DNA of 64,000 nt from Nissolia schottii (lineage: Eukaryota > Streptophyta > Magnoliopsida > Fabales > Fabaceae): the NCBI GenBank assembly GCA_003254905.1, contig QANU01073304.1, positions 85,293 to 149,292 on the forward strand, written 5' to 3'. The notes beneath the pieces are model-generated. The model saw nothing but the letters and a program-made list of their open reading frames with translations, did not search any database and was not told the DNA's origin. Of this stretch, positions 11,769 to 22,965 are shown piece by piece. The translations under genes were made by a program, and so were the position numbers. Numbering within the stretch: position 1 is the stretch's first letter; each line of letters begins with the position of its first letter.

Positions 11769-12614
11769 TAAATTCAAGGATATGGCGTCACGAGTCCACC
11801 CCTGGTCACAGTTCCCTTACCACCCTGCAAAAAGGGATGATTACTTTACATAAAATACGTTTACGCTAAATGCGTGCATGGTATGAGCTCTGCCATTAAA
11901 AGGATACGAAGTAGGTTGTACACCAGAAAGGGGCGACGGTCCCACTGGGTTATAAAGGGTAAAGGACCTAATATGACACGGAGGACGCTACTACATGGCA
12001 TGTGAAACCCCTCATGCATGTTATATGTGATACATGTATATGATATGAATATGAAAAGGCAACGTCAAGAAACAAAGGTTTCACTAGACGGCCTCTAGAA
12101 GGTTACGCGATACGAGGATAACATAACATTCGTGAATACGATAAGTTTTCCTATGATAAGTAAAGAAAAGATTAGAACTCCCCGATCACCTAGTAATCTA
12201 GATAATGCTGCTCAGGACTAGAATGGATAATAACAAGTAGGGATCTAGTATAACTGTGCCACTTAGAGACCTCCTGTGCGGCGGAACCATAACTGAAGTG
12301 AAAACGAGTAGTTATGCCCCGAAAGACCCCACTGAGTATGCAATGTTCTCACCCTCACTCCTTTATGATTCCAAGTGGGCATGACTAGTATACCTAAGAA
12401 GACGAGGCCGTGCAAGACGGCTTGAGGTCTTGAAGCCAGAGGATCCCCGAGAAATAGCAAGAGTTATCCCTTTTCGTCTACGCATGACGACAATTATTGT
12501 TTTGTATTCTGTAACAGTTAAATGGTCTAGATCGGCCATTAACGATTATGTGCATTATGTGTAATTATGTATTATTACTCAAATGTGTAATTGTGTTATG
12601 GACCAGGTGATTGT

Positions 12615-12616
12615 AT

Positions 12617-12657
<41 letters not shown>
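12615..12657. repeat. (AT)n microsatellite
   Basis: A (TACA)n-to-(AT)n run of about 40 bases. Confidence 0.9.
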
Positions 12658-12659
<2 letters not shown>

Positions 12660-12947
12660 CAAATATTCTGTATGAATATCCAATAGATTAATTATCGCTT
12701 AAGTCCACTGAGACCATTTCCTATGCCACTTACTGCACGTTCAAAATACATGCAATGGTATAAAAAAAATAACTCGACGTTGGATTGGTTGCACTTTGGC
12801 GACTCTAGGAGTAGTGGTAAGTTCTATGTCAATAATTTTTTGAAAAAGATTTATTTTGTATTATTGATGATAATTATTGGTTTTTCAACTTGTTATGACA
12901 TTGTAGATAAACATCTTTAGTCTATTGATCCTCAATCTACATTTAAC

Positions 12948-13500
12948 ATGGACAAGCTTCGAACATCAGCCGAGGCTATCCTATCTGCATTACAGGAGCA
13001 TGACCGAATTTCAAGGGAACAACTCCAGTTAGCTCCGCCTTCTATGACTAACATTCCACGGCCCCTTAATGACGATAACCAGGGTGATAGGAGGCCACGT
13101 CGTAGAAGAAGAACTAGATTAGGAAATGGACGAAAACGAGTTAGTAATACTAAAAATCTGAGTCTTCGAGCCACCAAAGTACTCAGCATGAGGTCACTGC
13201 CATAGCTAATATTGATGTTGCTAACCCACCATTTCACCTATCAGTTGCTCCATATCCTCTACCACCAAATTACTATCCACTACCATATCATTATGGATAT
13301 TCATATCCTCCATACCCTTACCCACCACATTCATTCCCTTACCTATCATCACCACCACCACATTCTTACCCACCATCAGTGTATCCTTACCCGCCCCCAT
13401 ATACTTATCCATCATAGGCTGACACGTTAGTTGATCCTCATCCTAGACCGTCTAACCCTCATCTTAGACCGCCACTCTCTAATACTCAGCATTAGTGGCT
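12948..13500 (+). pseudogene. Degenerate Arg-rich and Pro/Tyr-rich reading frame, unknown
   Basis: ATG 12948 opens a frame beginning MDKLRTSAEAILSALQEH and running into an Arg-rich segment (about residues 45-62). A single frameshift near 13175-13190 would carry the reading into a frame encoding a Pro/Tyr/His-rich tail (YPPYPYPP-type repeats) that stops near 13417. I do not recognise the family. The position, after an LTR-like segment and a primer-site-like sequence, suggests a retroelement leader or gag-like frame. A captured plant gene fragment is an alternative. Confidence 0.35.
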
Positions 13501-13589
13501 TTGTTAGGTTTAATTTAATTTGGTTTTTCTTGTTGGCTTTGTGTTGAAAGATTTTTTACTCTTTCTATTTGTTTTTCCTATCTACTGTT

Positions 13590-14799
13590 TTGCTCTCAAA
13601 TTATCAAGGGATTCAATTATAGTATAGTGGATGGGTTGTGGTCCTCTAGGAGTTGTGATATAAAGCCATTATTGTTTGTTAATTAAACAAGAGGATTGTT
13701 TGGTTTAAAAATTTTAATTTGAAAATACATAAAGTAAAATCACACAATAAAATTGACAACGAATGAGAAGCAGATAAGGAAGCTTGCTGGGAATTAATTC
13801 ATACTACAATTTTCTTATAACCATTAACTCAATGCGTATGAATTTATCAATTCTTTGATTTCTCGCCACTAGTTCTTATCCTACTCATCTCTTTCAAGCA
13901 TGAGAGAATCGTTCAGTTCCCATTGTTATTTGTTGATATCTCGCACAATTAACAAAACAAACCGATATAGCTTCAGGTGTTAAAACAACTAATAAACCTA
14001 ACTCTATGTCTAGCAATTAGGCATATGAAATGAATTGATCTAAATCCAACTCAATGATGTCGCTCTCGCACACAAAATCAAATCTAAAATCAAGTTCTAC
14101 TTGATCAGGCTAAAACAAGCATTAAGTGTAAGATCAAATCATGTAAATCATAGAAATCAATAGCCTCATATATCAAAAAGTTAAAATGGATACAATCAAA
14201 CCATAATAGTCATCAAATCCCAACAATAAGAGGATTAACTATCCATCTTACAAGAAGAAATCAAAGGGCAGAGTGATGGACGCTCATCATGACATTTTCT
14301 CACGTCGCCATGGTGAGTGCCGCCGTGCTCCTTGAAAGCTCTTGGCTCCTTCTCTGTCTTCTCCTTTGAAGTCTCTGTTCTGTCTCCGTATATGGATGAT
14401 GATGGCCTCCTGAGTTGAGTTCGTGCTCTATTTATAGAGAAATTAAAACACAGGTCGCTGACCGGCTTGCTAGATTTGAGATTTCTTCACCTTGAAGTTA
14501 CTTCACTCTTAAGCAAGCTCAGTTGGAGACAGAGTTCGCTCAGCGGCCTTAAGGAGGCGCTGAGCGAACTGAAGCTTACTTTACATTCATTTCTTCTTGC
14601 CTTGCATTCTCTTTGATCCATGCTTCTTATCTGTATGGGAAATTGATAAGAAATACATCATTTTACACCTATGCATCCATTCTCTTGAACTATACTAAAT
14701 TTATATCAAAAATGGTGAATTTGGTTAGTAAATTCATATTAAACAATCCATATAAATGTCATTCTAACCTAGGAAAATACCAAAATATGACACTTATCA
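13590..14799 (-). mobile_element. LTR-like segment, minus strand (possible solo LTR)
   Basis: Read on the minus strand, the segment starts TGATAAGTGTCATATTTTGG at 14799. It contains a TATAAATAGAG promoter motif near 14430 and a hairpin. Its style resembles gypsy-type LTRs known to me from soybean, with GCTGAGCGAACTG words. The 3' end near 13590 is uncertain. No primer-binding site or coding sequence adjoins it, so it may be a solo or truncated LTR. Confidence 0.5.
14533..14570. repeat. Perfect 13-bp inverted repeat (hairpin)
   Basis: AGTTCGCTCAGCG at 14533-14545 pairs perfectly with CGCTGAGCGAACT at 14558-14570, across a 12-base loop. It sits in the transcribed part expected for the minus-strand LTR. 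Confidence 0.85.
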
Positions 14800-15220
14800 C
14801 TTTGTTAACCTTGTTATCTTTAATTCAATTATTTTAATTTTATGTAACGTAGTTTTAAATTATGTATTTTTATTATATGCAATTTTATATAAATTTACAA
14901 TTTTTATTATATAAGGATTTATTATCATAATCAAGATTATAAGTGACAAAAGATTACCATTTTTGCTCCTAGTCTTAATAGAAAATTTTAAATTAGTCTA
15001 GTTAAGGGTTAACCACATAATTAGAAACCTTAATCAACTTAGAATCCCTTATTAGCAAGGAGAAAATCATCATTATCATCATTTACGCACATCAAGTGAT
15101 CATCTTCCTGGAGTTGAAGGAAACACACAAAAACTCAAGGTTTTGGCCTAAGATAAAAATAGTGATGCCAAGCCAAAACTCATATAAGATCATCTTAGAG
15201 CAACAAACAAGCCAAAATAG
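14800..15220. other. Intergenic DNA
   Basis: AT-rich; no gene recognised. It leads directly into the telomere-like repeats. Confidence 0.35.
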
Positions 15221-16552
15221 GGTTAGTGTTTGTATTTTTTTAGGGTTTAGGATTGAGGATAGGGTTAGGTTTTGGTTATAGTTATGGTTTGATTATTAGG
15301 GTTAAGGTTAGTTTATGGTTTAGGGTTTATATTAGGGATAAGGTTTGATTATTAAGGTTAAGATTGTAGTTAGGGTTAGGGTTATTATTAAGGTTATGGA
15401 TAGGGTTTTGAATATTGAGATTAGGGTTTTGAATATCAAGGGTATGGTTTGTAGTTTTGTGTTTATGAAAGGTTTAGGGTTAGGGTTAGGTTTTGAATAT
15501 TAGGTCTAGGGTTATGTTTTATATTTTTTAGTGTTTAAGGTTAAGTTTATGTTTAGGGATATGGTTAGGGTTAGGGTTAGTATTAGTATTTGGGTTTTTA
15601 AATATTAGGATTAGGGTTTTGAATATCAAGGTTAGGGTTAGGGTTTGTAATTTTTAGTGGTTAGTGTTAGGTTTAGGTTTATGGGTAGGGTAACATTAGG
15701 GTTTTAAAGATTATGGTTAGGGTTTATTTTTAGAATTTAGGGTTTTGGAGTATAGTTATGGTTTGATTAGGGTTTAGGGTTTTGGTTTAAATATTAGGGT
15801 TAGGGTTTTGAATATCAAGGTTAAGGCTAGGGTTTATAGTTTTTAGTGTTTAGGATTAGGTTTAGGTTTAGGGGTAGGGTAGGGTTATGATTATGGTTTT
15901 AAAGAGTAGGGTTATAGTTTATGGTTTTGGGTTATAATTAGGGTTTAGGGTTAGGGTTTTGGTTTGAATACTAAGGTTATGGTTTTGAATATCAAGGTTA
16001 GGGTTAAGGTTTATATCTTTAGTGTTTATGGTTAGGTTTAGGTTAGGTTTAGTATTAGGGTTAATGTTTTAAAGATTAGGATTAAGGTTTGTTTTTAGGG
16101 TTTTAGGTTATGGTTAGGGTTTGATTAGGGTTTAGTGTTAGGGTTTTGGTTTAAATATTAGTGTTAGGATTTTGAATATCAAGGTTAAGGTTAGGGTTTG
16201 TATTTTTTAGTGTTTAGGTTTAGTGTTAGGGTCAAGGTTTTAAAGATTAGAGTTAGGGTTTGTTTTTAGGGTTTAAGGTTTAGGGTTTAGGGTTTAGGGT
16301 TAGGGTTTTGGTTTGATTATTATGGTTAGGGTTTTGAATATCAAGGTTAGGTTATGATTTGTATTTTTTAGTGTGTAGGGTTAGGTTTAGGTTTAGTCTT
16401 AGGGTTAGGCCTTTAAATATTAGGGGTAATGTTTATTTTTTAGGGTTTAGGGTTAAGGGTTTTGTTTGATTAATAGGATTAGGGTTGTGGCTAGAGTTAT
16501 GGGTAGGATTAGGGTTATTGGTTTGGGTTAGGGTTAGGATCAGGGTTAGCAA
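15221..16552 (+). repeat. Degenerate telomere-like repeat field with higher-order period
   Basis: About 1.3 kb consists mainly of TTTAGGG and TTAGGG words and their one-base variants (for example AGGGTTTAGGGTTAGGG). This is related to the plant telomere repeat TTTAGGG. Superimposed is a longer unit marked by GAATATCAAG at 15431, 15621, 15810, 15987, 16174 and 16336, giving spacings of 190, 189, 177, 187 and 162 bases. Each marker is followed by a GTTTGTA-TTTTTAGTGTTTAGG-like segment. It is an interstitial array, since genes lie on both sides, and it has no coding potential. Confidence 0.9.
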
Positions 16553-17089
16553 GACTTTATTTGCAAATAAAAGGTAAAATGGGTGTAAATGTAAAATTAC
16601 TCGAGGGCAAATTTGCTAAACCGGTTGACAAATATAGTGCACATGTAGCATCCACGTTGGCGAATTTGTGGGTGATTTACCAAGAGGGTTGACGAATTTG
16701 TGTGTTATTCACCTACCGCCTTGGCAAATCCTACGTGGCTTTGCTTAGCAATTTGGTGAATCTGACGTGGCCTTGCCACGTAATCACGAGTGTCATGCTG
16801 GCCAAAACATTTGTATTTATTTATTCGATTTTAAATTGTGTATTTCATGGTGCAACAAATGGTCAAATTTAATAGCAATCTACCATATTTACAAACACGA
16901 CTTTCTACATCAATAAATTGCCCTGGATCGCAAGGGCTCAACAATTTCGTCCTGGTTCATGTAACAACGATCCCACATCAAAATCTCTGCTCCCTCCCTC
17001 GCACCACCCACCGCTGTTGAAAGTTGGAATCTTTTTGTGTTCTATTCGAACTTTAAACTAGGGTATTCATTGATAAGATTGCTTAACAA
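16553..17089 (+). other. Spacer and 5' flank of the mTERF gene
   Basis: At 16620-16800 there are repeated words (GGCGAATTTGTGGGTGATT, TGACGAATTTGTGTGTTATT; CTACGTGGC, GACGTGGC), possibly repeat-derived. From about 16900 it should hold the mTERF promoter and 5' UTR. I cannot fix a TATA box. Confidence 0.35.
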
Positions 17090-18247
17090 ATGTTGACCTT
17101 CAATTCCCAGCGTCAGAAAGCCCTTCTCTACCTCAAGGGCATTATCACTTTCTCACCAACGCCACCACTATTCTCCCTTCATTTTTGCACAACAACTTCA
17201 CCATCTTCGTCTGCAGTTTCCTCTTACCTCATCACCACCCTTGGATTCTCACCACAATCCGCATCAAAGGTCTCGAAAAGTGTTCGATCAAAGGCCACAG
17301 AGAAGGCTGAATCGGTCATCAGCTTCTTCAGGAACTGGGGTTTCTCGGACTCACAGCTTAGGTCCATGATCTCTAAGGCGCCATGGCTTCTTTCTTGCGA
17401 CCCCAACAAGAGGGTCTTGCCCAAGTTCCAATTTTTGCTCTCCAAAGGTGCTTCTGCCTCTGACATTGTCTACATAGTGAGTAGGATCCCTAGGTTCCTC
17501 ATCCCCAGCCTCGAGAACCGTATAGTCCCTACCTATGAACTGGTACATAGGTTCTTGAAATCTGATGAGGACAGTGTGACTTGTACAATTAAGACGGTTT
17601 CCTATAGTGCTAACGGGACTCCCAATCTCAAGTTTTTGGTTGATCATGGTGTTTCTGATTCAAACATTGCCAGATTGTTAAGGCAGTGGCCTAGTATAGT
17701 GTGCTCACCTTGCTTGCCCAAGTTGGTGGAGGAAGCAAAGGAATGGGGATTTGATTCTTCAAAATCAACTTTTAGCCTAGCCATGCTTGCAATGCATACT
17801 CTTAGTAAATCAAGGTGGGATGAGAAAGTTGGTGTCCTAAAGGAATGGGGTTGGTCCCATGAAGCCTTTCGTGAAGCTTTTAGAAGGTCCCCTAATTGTA
17901 TGTTGGTGTCATGTGATAAGATTAAGGCAGTGATGGGTTTTTGGGTTAATCAGTTGGGTTGGGATCCTTTGGTCCTTGTCAAAGGGCCGGATATTTTTGG
18001 GTTTCATATGGGGAAGAAAATCATTCCAAGGGGTTTTGTTCTCCAGTATCTATTGGCGAAAGGTTTGAGAAGCAAGAATGCGAGCTTGGTTTCACCATTT
18101 AGACTCTCTGAGGAGACCTTCCTGCAAAAGTTTGTGACATGTTTTGGGGAGGAGGAAACTTATCAGCTATTAAAGCTATATAAGGAGAAAATGAATATTC
18201 AAGTTACCCCAGATAATGGTTGCATCCAGCAGTTGTCAAATGATTAA
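17090..18247 (+). CDS. mTERF: mTERF-family protein, intact, single exon
   Basis: The 385-residue protein belongs to the plant mitochondrial transcription termination factor family. These are helical-repeat nucleic-acid-binding proteins that act in mitochondria or chloroplasts in transcription, splicing or RNA processing. The N-terminal ~45 residues are rich in Ser, Thr and hydrophobic residues and lack acidic residues, as expected of an organelle transit peptide. Mature repeats begin near SSYLITTLGFSP (residue 44). Typical mTERF motifs include SKAPWLLSCDPNKRVLPKFQ (about 95-114), SRIPRFLIPSLENRI (131-145) and, near residues 290-325, LGWDPLVLVKGPDIFGF and AKGL. Absence of introns is common in this family. 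The start at 17090 is preferred because it gives the transit peptide. A damaged second copy lies about 4.5 kb downstream, with shared 3' flank, so the two arose by tandem duplication. The specific target is unknown. Confidence 0.93.
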   Translation: MLTFNSQRQKALLYLKGIITFSPTPPLFSLHFCTTTSPSSSAVSSYLITTLGFSPQSASKVSKSVRSKATEKAESVISFFRNWGFSDSQLRSMISKAPWLLSCDPNKRVLPKFQFLLSKGASASDIVYIVSRIPRFLIPSLENRIVPTYELVHRFLKSDEDSVTCTIKTVSYSANGTPNLKFLVDHGVSDSNIARLLRQWPSIVCSPCLPKLVEEAKEWGFDSSKSTFSLAMLAMHTLSKSRWDEKVGVLKEWGWSHEAFREAFRRSPNCMLVSCDKIKAVMGFWVNQLGWDPLVLVKGPDIFGFHMGKKIIPRGFVLQYLLAKGLRSKNASLVSPFRLSEETFLQKFVTCFGEEETYQLLKLYKEKMNIQVTPDNGCIQQLSND

Positions 18248-20893
18248 CCTATAAGTATGACTTTTTTGTGCCCCTATCTATTATGTTTCTTCATATTGTT
18301 CTAGTACTTGTTCTACTTCTGCATAATTACAACTAATTTGATTGAATTGTTTCATTGGCTGAATTGAAATCTTTATTGATTCTGTTCACAATTCTAATCT
18401 ACGTTAATAACTTCATGTATTGCTAGTAATGAAGTAATTGATCCAAGGGAAAAAGGTCTTGTGGTAAGAATACCTTTCTGTGAAATACTGATTCACCTTC
18501 TCTGTCTTTTTGCAATACTCCATATATTATTTCTTTTCAAGGAAATGGGTAATCATGCACTTATTATCAGGAACTATGTGATTGACAAGTTGCTTGAATT
18601 TCTAATTGTTTTTCTGGTTGGACAACTTGGAATCAAATATCCTTTTCCTTTTGTTGGCATCAATTTCAGACTATGTTGAATTGATAAAATATCAGAGATC
18701 CTGTCCAGCTTAGGGAAAAAATGAGTGATTCATAGTTATTCAGTTAATTTTTATGGGGAATTTTGTGAAAGCATTAGTGTACACTATTTAAACTTTGCTT
18801 GTGTTTTGCTTTGTTGCCAGTCTCTACATAGCTGGTCCTAAGCCAAGATAGAAGAGCAGGGCTGTGATAGGGTGGAAACTGTTCAGTTAGACTGTTGTCT
18901 TGTTGAAATGGAAGATTCAGATATGATTACTCTTTGATTGTTTTTGTCTCTTATATTTTTAAAAGTGAGGGTGGTGGTAAAGTGAGAAAGTGATGGGTTA
19001 TCTATCCTTAGATTAGTGCAATGTGGGTACTGTACCACTATATTGGTCTGATAGGGAATAATCCCTCACCTTCTCACTTTACAACCACCCTTGCTTTGGA
19101 GGATTTAAATCTTAAAGTTATATATGTAGAAGTGAGTACTGACATTTAAGTGCAGTTTGAAAAATTTTGCAAACAACGCTTATTCGCCCTCCTTGGTAGC
19201 ATATGTGCGTCAGTTTATTGATTATATTTTGATGAACCTTTTAAAGGAGTTATGCTCTGTAGAGAATGTTTGTGTTCTAGTCCTTGTGCATAGCTTCTCA
19301 ATTTATAAGATTGGCTTTTGGCTTGAAATTTTTAAGACCTTTTGTGCACAATGCCTGGATATAATGGGCAGAGCAAAGCTTCTTTCTTGGGCATTTTAAC
19401 CTATGGAATATCGAGTTCCCTTGTTTTTACTCTTTATGGCTACTAGAAGCTCAACCCATGACTAGGTTTGAGTAATTGAGCATTTGTTTATGTTAGATAT
19501 AAAACCATTAAAGAGCCGTCATCTAAAGCTTAAAATTTTGGGATATTTGTTGATTGAAATTGTTTGAGCCTTTATGACAAGTGATTGGTAGTTCAATGAA
19601 TCCTTGTCTTTTCATAAGCATTGTTTCAGAAACACAAAAACTGAATTGAAGATTGAACCGATGAGACCTCTACTTCGTGGTTTAATTGGTTCAATCATTT
19701 AAAAGTATAGCTGATCCGTAAGTCAATGGTTAAACTGTAGTTGAATCAGAAAATGCTTGAACTAGAGAAATGACCAGTTCAAACAGAGTCTGAGCAGTTT
19801 GGTCCAGCTTTTAAACCATTTTTCATGTGAATTCACTTAATAGCTTAAGCTCTTGAAATAATTGGTTCTTGAGAGTTCATTAGGTTGACAATTCCAAGGT
19901 AATTTTTTTTTTCAAAAAAAAGATCTTATTAAGGCATCTTTATTGTTGGGTATATTTTTGGAGTGCTTCAATTTACTCTTCACGCTTAATGAGAGTGATA
20001 GTCCATTTTTATTAGTCAATATATGCTGTTACTTTTAGTTGTAGCTTTATTACTCTGTCTGCTGTTAAAATTTGAGTAAAGGGTCAAATATGTCATGTCC
20101 CTAGAGTTGGTAGCATCGGGAAAATCAGTCCCCAAGCTTTGGAAACTCTCACATTCGTCCCTCGAATTGGCACCCATTCATCAAGTTCGTCCTTGGCATC
20201 AAGGCTTTGTGAAGTGTGAGTTAACGGAAGCTAATGTGGCACGCTTAGTGCCATGTTGGATGGCTCCTTGGATGCTTTTGTGACACTTGGTTGAGAAGGC
20301 GTCAAATTAGTCCCCGAGTCAATGTAAATAGGGAATGTTCCTACAAATTATTAACTCCCAAAATCCCCAATTTAAACCCTAAATCCCAAATTAAACCTAA
20401 TTAAACCCATAATCTCAATATTAAGTACCTAATTACCTAACTAAGCCTTAAATTAAACATAATATAAACACACAAAAATCCCAAACCCCATCATTAACTT
20501 GGGAATTAGGGTTATAATTTGTAGGGACTAATTTTCTCTATTTAGATTAACTTGAGGACTAATTGTATATATTGTAAAGAGAACTAGTCTCTTGTGTGTC
20601 AATAACGATTTTTGGGTCGTTACGAAAAAAAATCACATATTAGTGATTTTGTTAATTCTCTAAAAGTATAGTGATCACTCCATTAGTAATCTAAAAAGAC
20701 TAATACAAAGACATTTTGAATTATTAAGAGACTAATTTGAGACAATGTTTTTGAAAAGGACTAATGTGGAGACTGGTATACTTTTGGATGATCAAAATAG
20801 AGTTATTTCTTGCTTGCCCTAGTTGGGTTTAAGTTATTATATTGAGGAATTCTCATTTAGTTAAAAAAAAAAGAGTTTTACACATTAAATTTA
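18248..20893. other. mTERF 3' flank and intergenic DNA
   Basis: The first ~500 bases recur, diverged, after the second mTERF copy (for example CAAGTTGCTTGAATT near 18585 and near 28258). At about 19630-19820 there is a patch rich in GGTTCAA/GGTTTAA words. At 20070-20800 there are words such as GACTAATTTG and GTCCC, typical of noncoding repeats. No gene is recognised; the open frames at 18461, 19157 and 20095 lack resemblance. Confidence 0.4.
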
Positions 20894-21060
20894 CAAAATG
20901 TTATTTGTACACCAACTTTGCTGTAGACACCAAGTCTCGCCTCTCATACTCATCATGAGCCTCACACTCACATCCCACGAGGTGAGTGTGAGCCCCATGA
21001 TGTGTGTGAGAAGAGACTCTTGGTATTTACACCAATGTTGGTATACAAATAGCACCACTC
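20894..21060. mobile_element. Foldback MITE, Mutator-like, 167 bp
   Basis: The two halves are imperfect inverted complements along nearly the whole length: GTTATTTGTACACCAAC on the left, and GCTATTTGTATACCAAC on the opposite strand on the right. A perfect 9-bp direct repeat TTAAATTTA flanks it (20885-20893 and 21061-21069). A 9-bp duplication and long inverted repeats fit a non-autonomous Mutator-like element. The centre pairs through a TGAGTGTGAG-type stem. Confidence 0.8.
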
Positions 21061-21069
21061 TTAAATTTA

Positions 21070-21608
21070 TGCATAGAATATACTATATCTATTATAAAAG
21101 AAAAATACAAATTCCACAATCAAAACTCAAGAGACTCATATACAAACATCGTGTTGACTTTGAAAACAATAATCTTTCCCAAATTATTAAAATGTCAAAA
21201 ATAATCAACTTATAATTTTATAAAAAAATGCAAAATATCTTGTAAAACTCAGAATTTTAAAAAAGTAAAGTCAAAATTGTATTTCAATTCAACACAAAAT
21301 CAATCTTTAAAAACTAGATAAAATAATAAATATACAATAAGACTATATTTTCTCAACTACACACCACTGTATATGTTAAAAAATGAATGGACAGAAAAAT
21401 AACATATTTCTCTTACTCTTTTAATTTAGACAAAAACCACAAAAGGTACTAGATGAAGTTAAAACTAAAAAAAGAAAATAAAATTGAGTGATTAGATTAC
21501 TATTATATATAAAAAAAAAAATTAAAATTTCAGGCGTCACTGTGATTCCCCCTAACACAAAGGAGGCTCCGCCGTGGCTCCCTCAAATGTGAATCATTCA
21601 TTTCCATT
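21070..21608. other. Intergenic DNA before the second mTERF copy
   Basis: AT-rich to about 21530, then less so. The last part should correspond to the old promoter of the duplicated mTERF. No other gene. Confidence 0.35.
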
Positions 21609-21881
21609 GTGACCTCCGAAGTTTGTTCTGTTCGTCTCATAATTCCAATTTTATTCCTTTCACAACACCACCACCACCACGAAGCTCACTTGCTGCACAT
21701 TGTTCAATTCCCACCGCTACACACTCAAAGTAATCTCTACCTCCTCAAAGGCAACACTTTCTCAACACCACCACCACTAACCCACAAATGTTGCCCTTCT
21801 TCTTCACTGTTCCCTATTCACCATTGCTTCTCCACATATACTACTCCTCCCTTCCCTTTTCTAGCTCCCTACCTCATCGCC
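21609..21881 (+). pseudogene. mTERF: mTERF copy 2, 5' fragment (before Copia insertion)
   Basis: The frame encodes a segment aligning with the N-terminus of the intact mTERF upstream. LYLLKGNTFSTPPP matches LYLKGIITFSPTPP there, and FSTYTTPPFPFLAPYLIA matches its FCTTTSPSSSAVSSYLIT. The reading is cut at 21881, inside the codons for the first mTERF repeat, by the Copia element. The TCGCC at 21877-21881 is repeated after the element. The homologous start Met appears lost or shifted. The ATG at 21609 is upstream of the homologous start. Confidence 0.75.
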
Positions 21882-22115
21882 TATTAGATGATACTCATCC
21901 AAAGTTATTGGATGATGGTTAGTGTTGTAGCAAGTTAGTTAGATAGGTAGTTATGTTAGTTTGGTAGTTATGGTTGTTAACTTGTTAGTTATAGCATTGC
22001 TTGCAGCACAAGCAACCTCACTATATCTATATATGGGCTCATGTCTTCAATCAATAGAATTAATAGAGACTAAGTTCAATTTTCATCATTTTTCTTTCAC
22101 ACTGCATTTCTATCA
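21882..22115 (+). repeat. 5' LTR of the Copia element
   Basis: It is 234 bp with TA...CA ends rather than the usual TG...CA. It carries a 9-bp insertion relative to the 3' LTR near 22065. Confidence 0.9.
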
Positions 22116-22210
22116 TGGTATCATCGTGATCTTGCTTCCGCTTCCATGGTTCTTCACCCTCTGCAACTCCTTCTCTGATCTCTAAAATCTCTTATCTCTT
22201 TTTTTTTTCC

Positions 22211-22965
22211 ATGGCTTCCATGGACAATTCTGGTTCTGTTCCGCCGCTGGTTTTGCCACTGGTTCCACCGCTGAGCCAAGATCTTGCACTTGATCCTCTT
22301 TCCCCTTTCTATCTCCATCCTAATGAGAATCCATCTCTCGTGCTTGTTTCGTCTCTTCTCACTGGATCCAACTACCATAGTTGGTCGCGCGCAATGCGAA
22401 TGTCCTTGCTTTCCAAGAACAAGCTTTCTTTTGTTGATGGCTCCATAACCATACCTGCTAAAGATTCTTCTCTTTTTGCACGCTGGGAAAGGTGTAACCA
22501 TATGGTGCTATCATGGTTAATTCGTACCATTGATCCTTCCATTGCTCAAAGTGTGATTTGGTTGGATAAAGCATGTGATGTGTGTCAAGAACTCAAGGAT
22601 AGGTTTTAACAAGGGGATTTATTTCGCATTGCGGACCTTCAAGAGGAAATTGCATCTCTTCGACAAGGTGAGCTTTCTGTTACAAAGTTCTTTACTGAGC
22701 TCAAGGTGCTATGGGATGAGCTTGATGTCTTTCGTCCCTTGCCTTCTTGTTCTTGCCCCTCTCCTTGTTCATGTGGCGCTTTTTCTGTCATCAAACTGCA
22801 GCATGATGCTGATAGAATCATTCAATTCTTGAAAGGGCTTAATGATTCTTTTCAAACTACTCGGTCACAAATTCTTCTTATGGATCCCTTGCCCCAATTA
22901 ATCGCATATTTTCCCTGGTAATTCAACATGAGAGACAACTTTTATGTGCACCTGATGCTAAACTC
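22211..22965 (+). pseudogene. gag: Copia gag, N-terminal part, broken
   Basis: ATG 22211 begins a Copia gag with a PFYLHPNENPSLVLVSSLL region, NYHSWSRAM and WERCNHMVLSWL motifs, typical of the plant UBN2-type gag domain. A stop ends the first frame at 22607-22609 (after ELKDRF). Homology continues in the same frame through LFRIADLQEEIASLRQGELS and a Cys-containing insert (CSCPSPCSCGAF) to about 22915. A frameshift there moves the reading to the next block. Confidence 0.85.

Larger units (their letters stand above)
10062..12793 (+). mobile_element. Candidate long LTR of a Ty3/gypsy-like element
   Basis: The MULE homology ends just before TGAAATATCCC at 10062. A U3-like promoter with TATAAATAG sits near 10564. 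The segment may end at TTGCA (12789-12793), followed after two bases by TTGGCGACTCTAGG. This last sequence resembles the tRNA-primer site and leader of plant gypsy elements. The interior carries two tandem or palindromic repeat blocks. No second LTR or target duplication was found. The boundaries, and even the LTR call, are inference. Confidence 0.4.

Noticed and set aside
12932..13430. Opposite-strand and third-frame open stretches rich in Arg, Met/Val or His
   Set aside because: They mirror the Pro/Tyr-rich and Arg-rich frame on the + strand; the compositional bias keeps all frames open.
15221..16552. True chromosome end
   Set aside because: The repeats are degenerate, carry a higher-order unit and have genes on both sides, so the field is interstitial.
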